Shown one piece after another: positions 1 to 5,493 of a stretch of 8,240 bases of DNA. The DNA lies in the NCBI GenBank assembly GCA_018817035.1, contig JAHIUV010000084.1:1-8240 (forward strand). The letters are read 5' to 3'. The notes under the pieces are model-generated. The model searched no databases. It saw only the letters and a program-made list of their open reading frames with translations, and was not told where the DNA came from. Positions within the stretch are counted from its first letter, which is position 1; each line of letters opens with the position of its first letter. A program made the translations under genes and the position numbers. This DNA comes from Candidatus Omnitrophota bacterium. GTDB lineage: Bacteria > Omnitrophota > Gorgyraeia > Gorgyraeales > Gorgyraeaceae.

Positions 1-330
1 ATAACCTGTCGGAAATACTATAGCGCTTTCAGTGCCTTTAAAAACCGCTATATCTTTTTCCAATGTCTCGTATAATTTTATGTTTCCGGAGACTAGTCTT
101 GACGCGCATGAACCCGCGCCAAATTCACGGACAGCCTGGATCTGAGCCTTGATTATTTCAGGATGAGAGGCTAGTCCAAGATAATTATTGGAAGAAAGCA
201 GGATTACTTCTTTATTATTTATAGTAACAGTGGGCCCTTGCGCGCTATCTATGCGCGCCATATCCCTGAAAAGCCCTTGGGCTTTAAGATCATCTAATTC
301 CTGTTGCAGTAAATTATTAAAATCAAACAT
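1..330 (-). CDS. bioF: 8-amino-7-oxononanoate synthase (KAPA synthase), 5' part only
   Basis: The first 110 codons of a PLP-dependent alpha-oxoamine synthase; the gene runs off the left edge, so the catalytic lysine region is not visible. BioF condenses pimeloyl-ACP/CoA with L-alanine to give KAPA, the first step of biotin ring assembly, in the cytoplasm. Visible family signatures are SSNNYLGL (residues 46-53), GAGSCASRLVSGN (71-83) and the segment ending FPTGY at 110. The start at 330 gives the usual N-terminus (MFDFNNLLQQEL) and has AAGG a few bases upstream. The N-terminal region alone does not separate BioF from glycine C-acetyltransferase (Kbl); the choice of BioF rests on the bioB and bioU neighbours. 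It lies 260 bases downstream of bioU, across a palindromic repeat. A weak promoter-like pair (TTCAAG 533-538, TATTAT 510-515 on the minus strand, 17-base spacing) might give it its own transcription, but this is uncertain. Confidence 0.88.
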   Translation of the reverse strand, partial: MFDFNNLLQQELDDLKAQGLFRDMARIDSAQGPTVTINNKEVILLSSNNYLGLASHPEIIKAQIQAVREFGAGSCASRLVSGNIKLYETLEKDIAVFKGTESAIVFPTGY

Positions 331-383
331 AGCCTTAAAGTGTCCCAGCTACCGGTGGCCTTTTTGTTCGAGTAATACTTTAG

Positions 384-485
384 TTCTCGACTTCGCTCGA
401 ACAATATTCTTCGAACGGAGCATTTATTCTCGATAAGCTCAAACAATATTCTTCGAGCGAAGGCACAAAGTGCCGGAGTCGAGAA
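384..485. repeat. Palindromic repeat element between bioU and bioF
   Basis: A compact non-coding element with nested symmetry. Outer inverted arms TTCTCGACT (384-392) and AGTCGAGAA (477-485) enclose inner arms TTCGCTCGAA (392-401) and TTCGAGCGAA (452-461). A small hairpin, GGCAC-AAA-GTGCC (462-474), sits in the right arm. Inside, a 23-base segment is directly repeated with two differences (395-417 and 437-459, both containing CAATATTCTTCGA). A further GTTCGAG (366-372) can pair with CTCGAAC (396-402). It resembles the short interspersed palindromic elements found in multiple copies in many bacterial genomes, but one window cannot show copy number. In the bioU-bioF mRNA it would form a strong structure and could affect RNA stability or expression of bioF. 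Confidence 0.6.
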
Positions 486-590
486 GGTATAAAGCCAGTA
501 AGGTTTATTATAATATCTGCTTAAAGCTTAGCCTTGAACAAATTGAGCAGCTTTTGCGTCCCTGAAACCAGCGCTGACAGCCGGAACAAT

Positions 591-1538
591 CTACTTCAGC
601 ACCATGGGCATAAACTCTGTTGAACCGAATATGCCATATATACCGTGCTGCTTAAGCCATATAGCCCTCTTAAGGTATCCCAGCGCAGGACCTACTACAT
701 TAGCCGCCATTGAAGTCTCGTCCCCAAGAATAAACTTATGGCTCGAGCGTTTACCATCAAACGTGGTTCCTGTAAGGGTCATTGTAGTCGAGACAGGTTT
801 TTTAGCGTGCCGCGTATCCATTACACCACCCACGGAAACCCTTTTCAAGGAATCCACAACACCCGCTTTTTTAAGAAGGATATCATCCGCGTGCTCCATG
901 CCTCGCAATTCAAGTTTACCGTCGGTCCTGTCCAGCAATCTTTCAATGTCCCTATCCGTCATTCTCTTTGCCCTGTTTACAGTATAACCCGGCAGATGGG
1001 CAATATCTTCCCTTATAGTCGCCCTGTAAGCATTCCAATTAGAAATCCCGACTCCCCACCAGATATTAACATTCTCTACTTTTTCGAATGACTGGGCCGC
1101 CAGCACCGCCGCAGCCGACAATAATCCGGGAGTCGCTCCGCAGCCGGCTATATATACGCTCTTATTTCTCTTTAGCGCCGAGTCCAGCCTCATCATTAAT
1201 TTGACCGCCCTTGTCCTCTTAAGAGCGCATGTAAAAACCCCGTTATATCCCGCTTTGATAAAACGTTTTACCACGCCGGGGATAAATTCATTAGGCAGGT
1301 TAGGCAGGGCAACAAAAATACCATCAAACTTATCCTTTATTTTTATGATATCCCCTATTGAATCGTCGGAACGTTTCATCCTGCCAAGGTCTTTAATGCC
1401 TATGCCTTTTTCAGAATAAAGAAAACCATCCGAATCGCATATAGCGACTACCTTTGCCTCGTTCTTTCTTGCCGCGAGCTCAAGGCATGCTTTGCCCAGG
1501 CCCCCGGCCCCTAAAACCGCTATCCTTATTTTATTCAT
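591..1538 (-). CDS. bioU: BioU-type enzyme: KAPA to DAPA carbamate (BioA replacement)
   Basis: A 315-residue protein with an N-terminal Rossmann dinucleotide-binding motif (VLGAGGLG, residues 8-15). It is the kind usually annotated as a saccharopine-dehydrogenase-like oxidoreductase. Segments that I recall from cyanobacterial BioU (Synechocystis Slr0355) are present: LPNLPNEFIPGV (79-90), ALKRT (105-109), GCGATPGLL (132-140), an ATIREDIAHLPGYTV stretch (173-187), MEHADD (214-219) and LGDETSMAANV (271-281). BioU is known to use a lysine side chain as amino donor: it adds to KAPA, is reduced with NAD(P)H, is carboxylated, and is released as DAPA carbamate, which BioD closes to dethiobiotin. Lys107 (codon 1218-1220) in ALKRT is my candidate for the reactive lysine (Lys124 in Synechocystis). 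A strong Shine-Dalgarno (AGGAGGGAG, 1541-1549) fixes the start. It lies 21 bases after bioB and before bioF. The family match is by memory, not alignment; a different NAD(P)-dependent oxidoreductase is the alternative. Confidence 0.85.
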   Translation of the reverse strand: MNKIRIAVLGAGGLGKACLELAARKNEAKVVAICDSDGFLYSEKGIGIKDLGRMKRSDDSIGDIIKIKDKFDGIFVALPNLPNEFIPGVVKRFIKAGYNGVFTCALKRTRAVKLMMRLDSALKRNKSVYIAGCGATPGLLSAAAVLAAQSFEKVENVNIWWGVGISNWNAYRATIREDIAHLPGYTVNRAKRMTDRDIERLLDRTDGKLELRGMEHADDILLKKAGVVDSLKRVSVGGVMDTRHAKKPVSTTMTLTGTTFDGKRSSHKFILGDETSMAANVVGPALGYLKRAIWLKQHGIYGIFGSTEFMPMVLK

Positions 1539-1540
1539 AA

Positions 1541-1549
1541 CTCCCTCCT
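1541..1549 (-). promoter_or_regulatory. Strong Shine-Dalgarno of bioU
   Basis: On the minus strand this reads AGGAGGGAG, with the AGGAGG core five bases from the ATG at 1538. It is much stronger than anything upstream of bioB, so the bioU product may be made at a high rate from the shared message. That would suit a single-turnover enzyme that must be made stoichiometrically, though this link is inference. Confidence 0.75.
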
Positions 1550-1559
1550 GTTTAAAATA

Positions 1560-2522
1560 TTAAACTTCAAACCCCAGGTCTTTTGCCATTTGCAGGTCCT
1601 CCTTAACAGACCTGCCCTTTGTAGTCAAATATCCGCCTATTATCATCCCATTCGCGCCCGCGCAGAAAGCCATTGCCTGCAGATCGCGCAAGGCCGCTTC
1701 TCTCCCCCCGGCTATTTTTATCGTCGGCTTTTGCAGTATCAACCTAAAAACAGCTATAGTCTTTATTGCGTCCAAAGGATTGATCTGCTCTATTTTCTCA
1801 AGCGGCGTGCCTTTTATCGGATTAAATATATTGATCGGAACACAGTTAACATTTATTTTCTTCAGCAAAAACGCGAGGCTTATCCTGTCTTCTAAAGCCT
1901 CGCCCATGCCTATAATACCTCCGCAGCATGGCCTCAGCCCGGCATCCTTTAATATTCCCACCATGTCAGACCTATTTTTATGCGAATGTGTCGTGCAAAT
2001 ATTTTTATAATAGGTTTCGGATGTTTCCAGGTTATGATTATACCGATCTATCCCAAGAGATTTCAGGTCATGTATCATCTCTTTCTCAAGGGCCCCCAGA
2101 GAACAATCTACTTTTATCCCGACCTCTTTATTGATCTTTTCTATTGCCTGTTTTATTTTCTTAAATTCCTCTTTTGTAGGCCCTTCGCCGCTTATCACGA
2201 TACAAAAATTAGAAGCGCCTATTTTCTTCGCTTCGCTCGCGGCCTTGACCATTTTTTCGACGCTGATCAAGGGATATGTTTCGCATCCGGTCTTATGCCT
2301 TGACGCCTGCGCGCAAAACTTGCAATCCTCCGTGCATAAGCCGCTCTTCGCGTTCACCAAAGAACACATATCCATCTTGTTACCGCAAAACCTTCTTCTT
2401 ATGGTATCCGCGGCATGCATGAGAGGATACAGATCATCTCTCTTTGCCGACAGGAGGATCCCGGCATCATCAAAATCAAGTTCTCTTCCGGAAAGTACAC
2501 CATCTAAAATATCTTTTATCAT
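1560..2522 (-). CDS. bioB: Biotin synthase
   Basis: A full-length 320-residue radical SAM enzyme that inserts sulfur into dethiobiotin to form biotin, the last step of the pathway. The radical SAM [4Fe-4S] motif is CTEDCKFC (Cys63, Cys67, Cys70). Ligands for the auxiliary [2Fe-2S] cluster also appear present: Cys107 (SNFC), Cys140 (VDCSLG), Cys199 (RPCCGG) and Arg274 (AGGRE), corresponding to E. coli Cys97, Cys128, Cys188 and Arg260 by motif. YNHNLETS (161-168) and PIKGTPL (235-241) are further BioB signatures. No key residue is missing. It is the first gene of the operon, followed 21 bases later by bioU. The start at 2522 matches the normal BioB N-terminus, but the AT-rich sequence before it has no Shine-Dalgarno, and the predicted transcription start leaves only a very short leader. 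Control by BirA is likely from the operator at 2556-2587. Confidence 0.96.
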   Translation of the reverse strand: MIKDILDGVLSGRELDFDDAGILLSAKRDDLYPLMHAADTIRRRFCGNKMDMCSLVNAKSGLCTEDCKFCAQASRHKTGCETYPLISVEKMVKAASEAKKIGASNFCIVISGEGPTKEEFKKIKQAIEKINKEVGIKVDCSLGALEKEMIHDLKSLGIDRYNHNLETSETYYKNICTTHSHKNRSDMVGILKDAGLRPCCGGIIGMGEALEDRISLAFLLKKINVNCVPINIFNPIKGTPLEKIEQINPLDAIKTIAVFRLILQKPTIKIAGGREAALRDLQAMAFCAGANGMIIGGYLTTKGRSVKEDLQMAKDLGFEV

Positions 2523-2534
2523 ATAATATTATAT

Positions 2535-2562
2535 ATTTTACCTTGTATTCGGGAATTGTCAA
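2535..2562 (-). promoter_or_regulatory. Sigma-70-type promoter of the bioB operon
   Basis: On the minus strand a perfect -35 box TTGACA (2557-2562) is followed after 16 bases by TAAAAT (2535-2540, one base from TATAAT). Transcription would start roughly 6-10 bases before the bioB ATG, giving a nearly leaderless message. The -35 box lies inside the left half of the BirA-type operator, so a bound repressor would block RNA polymerase. Confidence 0.65.
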
Positions 2563-2587
2563 CCAAAGGGATTAATTAGGTTAACGA
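2556..2587. promoter_or_regulatory. BirA-type biotin operator
   Basis: Half-sites TTGTCAACC (2556-2564) and GGTTAACGA (2579-2587) form an inverted repeat with a 14-base spacer. This fits the widely conserved BirA operator architecture (TTGTNAACC, about 14-16 bases, GGTTNACAA). The right half departs from the consensus near its end (ACGA instead of ACAA). It overlaps the -35 box of the bioB promoter, as expected for repression by BirA loaded with biotinyl-AMP. It implies that the organism has a BirA with a DNA-binding domain, encoded elsewhere. Confidence 0.75.
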
Positions 2588-2593
2588 TATAAG

Positions 2594-2633
2594 CCGTAAC
2601 TTCACAGTGCATTGCAATTTTGTGAAGTTACGG
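2594..2633. repeat. Perfect 13-bp inverted repeat beside the BirA operator
   Basis: Arms CCGTAACTTCACA (2594-2606) and TGTGAAGTTACGG (2621-2633) match perfectly around a 14-base loop. There is no T-run after it on either strand, so it is not a typical intrinsic terminator. It lies six bases from the BirA operator, upstream of the bioB promoter. It could be a second operator, the transcript end of the upstream lacI-type gene, or part of the repeat element that follows. Confidence 0.7.
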
Positions 2634-2646
2634 TAAGCGAGTAATC

Positions 2647-2877
2647 TCGTTGAGCGCATAGCAAGCCCTGAACGCGAATTGAAAATTTAGTCTTTTGTAA
2701 GATGTTTTGGCGGTTTATAAAAGGGTGAAAACTGTCCGAGCCCCACACCTTCTGCCAAAGGCAGTTGGTGTGGGGTAAGTTTTTTCGCCCCCGTCAAAAC
2801 ACCTTACAAAAGACGACCCCGAGGAACGAGGGGGAAATTTTCAGCTGAGCGGGCAGGGCTTGCTATGCGCTCAACGA
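2647..2877. repeat. Large nested palindrome (MITE-like or structured RNA element)
   Basis: A 231-base element that can fold almost end to end. The terminal arms (2647-2670 and 2854-2877) are a perfect 24-bp inverted repeat containing GAGCGCATAGCAAGCCCTG. Inside are TGAAAATTT/AAATTTTCA (2680-2688, 2835-2843), then a 24-base arm pair with two differences (2690-2713, 2791-2814, containing GTCTTTTGTAAG). At the centre is a hairpin, CCCCACACC-TT-CTGCC-AAA-GGCAG-TT-GGTGTGGGG (2741-2775). The right arm has an unpaired insert with its own small CCCC/GGGG hairpin (2817-2834). No open reading frame of note is present. It fills most of the 386-base gap between the lacI-type gene and bioB. Candidates are a non-autonomous mobile element with terminal inverted repeats, an interspersed palindromic repeat, or a structured 3' end of the upstream transcript. 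I see no clear target-site duplication. Confidence 0.7.
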
Positions 2878-2908
2878 AATCCATTCAGATCAAAAGGATA
2901 TTACACTA

Positions 2909-3910
2909 TTAGGTTAACGGGGCGCAGGAGGAGCGTTCGATTAATTCACACGGGAGTTTTATCTTTTTATTGCCTCTAATTTTCTTGGTAATGATATCAC
3001 GTAAAGTCTCGGTCGCCACTATAGCCATTTGATGCAAAGGCTGTCGTATAGTGGTAACGGCGACCGGCGAAAAACCAATAGCCAGCGGATTGTCATCAAA
3101 ACCCATGACAGACAGCTCACCGGGAACATTGATCCCATTCTCCACAGCAACCTGTATAGCGCCGACAGCCATCTCGTCGCTTGCGGCAAAAATAGCCGTA
3201 GGGGGAGTTTTTAATCTTATCAGTTCTTTAGTGGCTTTGATAGCTGAATCCCTGCCAAAATCACCATATTTTACGAAGATGCCTTTCTTTTCTATTTTAT
3301 TCTTTTCAAGCGTCTTTATATACCCATCCATCCTGTCTATGGCAACCTGTGATTTTAACTCTCCCGTGATCGTGGCAATATTCCTGTGCCCAAGATCGAT
3401 CAAATGCTGGACAGCTTTTACAGCCCCTCCTATATTATCTATGCCTACGCATGAAACAGGCAGGTCTTTTGTCACATAGTTCATGATCACACACGGCATG
3501 TCCATCTGCAGGATGTTATCCACCTGTTCTTCGTTTCCTATAATATCCGAGAATATCACACCTTCAACAGCCGAGATGTTCAAGAAAGTATTTCCGTTGG
3601 TAATGTGGAGCAAAAGATCCAGGCGCATTTTTTCAACCGCCAGGCCGACACCCTGAAGTATCTGAAGCGCGTAGAATGAGTGGAATATATCAGTATACCT
3701 GGGTATCACAAGGCCTATGGCATTGTTCTGCTTAGCGGCAAGCCTTTGCGCGCTTACGTTGGGCCTGAACTTAAGTTTCTTTATAGCCTCATCTACCCTT
3801 GCTTTGTTACCTCTTTTAACAGTAACCAGCCCATTTACAACCCTGGAGACAGTCGCTATTGAAACTCCGGCAGCCTTAGCCACATCTTTAATATTAATAG
3901 TCTTGTCCAT
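2909..3910 (-). CDS. LacI/GalR-family transcriptional repressor
   Basis: A complete 333-residue LacI-family regulator. The N-terminal helix-turn-helix (residues 5-26, IKDVAKAAGVSIATVSRVVNG) is followed by the hinge-helix region (NVSAQRLAAK, 51-60) and a periplasmic-binding-protein-like effector domain from about residue 64 (IGLVIP) to the end. Typical late motifs are ASDEMAVGA (243-251), VMGFDD (268-273) and TTIRQP (286-291). Such proteins usually bind a sugar or related metabolite and repress nearby catabolic or transport genes. No such genes lie beside it: the neighbours are a secretin operon upstream and the biotin operon downstream, so its target cannot be named. The start at 3910 is supported by the canonical N-terminus and an AGAGGG about eight bases upstream. 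A possible -10 (TATACT, 3932-3937 on the minus strand) lies in the 86-base gap, so it is probably transcribed on its own. Confidence 0.93.
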   Translation of the reverse strand: MDKTINIKDVAKAAGVSIATVSRVVNGLVTVKRGNKARVDEAIKKLKFRPNVSAQRLAAKQNNAIGLVIPRYTDIFHSFYALQILQGVGLAVEKMRLDLLLHITNGNTFLNISAVEGVIFSDIIGNEEQVDNILQMDMPCVIMNYVTKDLPVSCVGIDNIGGAVKAVQHLIDLGHRNIATITGELKSQVAIDRMDGYIKTLEKNKIEKKGIFVKYGDFGRDSAIKATKELIRLKTPPTAIFAASDEMAVGAIQVAVENGINVPGELSVMGFDDNPLAIGFSPVAVTTIRQPLHQMAIVATETLRDIITKKIRGNKKIKLPCELIERSSCAPLT

Positions 3911-3996
3911 TACCCGGCCCTCTTAATAATATAAGTATACCTGACTATATTGATTTATAAAAGGTGTTCTGGATTAAAATTTTTACAGCGGCGCGG

Positions 3997-5493
3997 TTAC
4001 CTTAACTGCTCGCCCTTGCGGCCCAGGATACTGGCTGTAACAAATATCAAAAGATTCTTGCGCTCAACGTTCTCGGAATTCTTCCTGAACAAGCCTCCTA
4101 TCAACGGCAGGTCGCCAAGAAAAGGGGTTTTTGTCTTCGTATCGGTGCGCGTCTCCCTTATTAATCCGCCCAACACTATAGTATCGCCATTTTTAACGAC
4201 TACATTCGTAGTAAGGTTTCTTGTGGTAAATTTAGGGAGCTTCACCTCTCCGCTGTATTCAAACGCGTTATCTGTCGCCTCGCTTACTTCAGGCCTCAGG
4301 GTAAGGGTTATCATTTCTTTGTCACTGCCCACACTAGGAGTCACCTGAAGCAATATCCCTATATCCCTGGTCTCAAACCCCTGGGGAGCGTTCACGAACC
4401 TGGTCTCCTTTATGCCATCCACTGTATCAAGAAAATCCCCGTCATTGTTCAGATCTTCTTTTATCAATGTCGGTTCATATCTCGACGGATAAACATACTC
4501 ATTGGCTATTTCTATGGCAGCGGTCTGATTATTCAGGGTCGTGATCTTGGGAGCGGAAAGAGTCTTAAGGTTTGTTTTTTTCTCCAGGGCATGCAGGACC
4601 GCGGAGAACTGAGGTTTTGTAAGCATCCCCTGATAAGTAAGATTAAGTCCTTCGCCGAGGTTTGTAAACGTGGGAAAAGTAGAGCCTGTTCCGGACGATA
4701 CCTGATTAACCGCCTCGCCGTCATCCTTATATATCGCGAAAGGGCTGTCTATGCTAAGGTTAACGCCTAATTCGCTGATGTCGGTTACATTGATCTCAAT
4801 AAACCTGGTCTCTATCAGGATCTGCGTAGCGTCTATATCCAGATTATAAAGTATTTCCTCTACGATCTTTAAATTCGACGGGGTATTGGTGATAATAAGC
4901 GCGCCCGTGCGTTCATCCAGGTTTATTTTGGAATCACTGGGCCATTGCACAGCGTTCTCGAGGACATCTTTTATGGTATTGACCTTGCCTATACTCACTC
5001 CACTCCCAAACCCCCCCGTGGAAGAAGCTGCCCGGCTCTCAAACTCCGTGAACATCGCGAGGCCCTGGTCCAAATAATAAACCCTGGTCTCCAGCGCTTC
5101 CTCTTCCATGGCGCTCAGGGTATCGACCCATACAGCGTTCTTTTCGATCCTGTACACAAGGCCTTCATTCCTGAATATATATTTCAACAGGCTTTCTAAG
5201 GCCATATCCGCTACTTTTATGGTGACTTTCTTGTCCTCAGGCTCTACTCCGCTCCCGGTAATTATATTCACGCCCGACGCGTCCGAAAGAAAATCCAATA
5301 CATAATCCAGGCTAACCGACCTGAAGTCAACTGTTATGGGGATCTTGAGCTTTTCCTTTATCTCCGAGACATTTACGACATCATATTTATCAGGATCGCC
5401 TTTCGATTTTAAAGACCTCGTTTCATACGCATACGAAGTCCCGGCGCTAAAAAATAAAAAACAGCATAAAATTATAAGTCTCGGCTTATTCAT
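3997..5493 (-). CDS. Short secretin (PilQ/GspD family), second of a tandem pair
   Basis: A 498-residue outer-membrane secretin that would form a multimeric gated channel for a type IV pilus or type II secretion-like machine. It has a signal peptide (about 1-22, ending SYA) and a secretin/TonB short N-terminal (STN/N0) domain at about 52-125. One KH-like Secretin_N domain follows at about 135-218 (GALIITNTPSNL, 197-208), then the C-terminal secretin barrel at about 306-488 with TPFLGDLPLIGGLF (456-469). The N0 plus single N1 layout is PilQ-like; GspD normally has N0 to N3. There is no AMIN domain. It is a clear paralogue of the secretin before it, and its ATG overlaps that gene's TGA (ATGA, 5490-5493), indicating coupled translation. 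An acidic EF-hand-like loop (D347-L-N-N-D-G-D353) is inserted in the barrel domain. It lacks the N-terminal extension of its partner. Confidence 0.93.
   Translation of the reverse strand: MNKPRLIILCCFLFFSAGTSYAYETRSLKSKGDPDKYDVVNVSEIKEKLKIPITVDFRSVSLDYVLDFLSDASGVNIITGSGVEPEDKKVTIKVADMALESLLKYIFRNEGLVYRIEKNAVWVDTLSAMEEEALETRVYYLDQGLAMFTEFESRAASSTGGFGSGVSIGKVNTIKDVLENAVQWPSDSKINLDERTGALIITNTPSNLKIVEEILYNLDIDATQILIETRFIEINVTDISELGVNLSIDSPFAIYKDDGEAVNQVSSGTGSTFPTFTNLGEGLNLTYQGMLTKPQFSAVLHALEKKTNLKTLSAPKITTLNNQTAAIEIANEYVYPSRYEPTLIKEDLNNDGDFLDTVDGIKETRFVNAPQGFETRDIGILLQVTPSVGSDKEMITLTLRPEVSEATDNAFEYSGEVKLPKFTTRNLTTNVVVKNGDTIVLGGLIRETRTDTKTKTPFLGDLPLIGGLFRKNSENVERKNLLIFVTASILGRKGEQLR

Noticed and set aside
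188..436. 82-codon plus-strand frame over the start of bioF and the repeat
   Set aside because: Most of it is antisense to the strongly conserved BioF N-terminus, and the rest runs into the palindromic repeat.
395..459. Two direct repeats that might suggest a CRISPR array
   Set aside because: There are only two imperfect copies, about 19 bases apart, and both belong to a larger inverted-repeat structure.
604..1091. Overlapping plus-strand open frames (604-987, 738-1091)
   Set aside because: They are antisense to the conserved bioU coding sequence and have no recognisable motifs or ribosome binding sites.
591..1538. Saccharopine dehydrogenase (lysine metabolism) as the function of this gene
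   Set aside because: The generic family label comes from the Rossmann fold. The specific motifs and the placement between bioB and bioF point to BioU.
2741..2786. Hairpin followed by TTTTTT, looking like an intrinsic terminator on the plus strand
   Set aside because: All genes run on the minus strand, where no T-run follows the hairpin, and the hairpin is the centre of a much larger palindrome. The T-run also pairs with A-rich sequence in the opposite arm.
2901..2920. A second GGTTAAC (2912-2918) as another BirA half-site
   Set aside because: No matching TTGTNAACC partner lies at the right spacing, and it falls in the last codons of the lacI-type gene.
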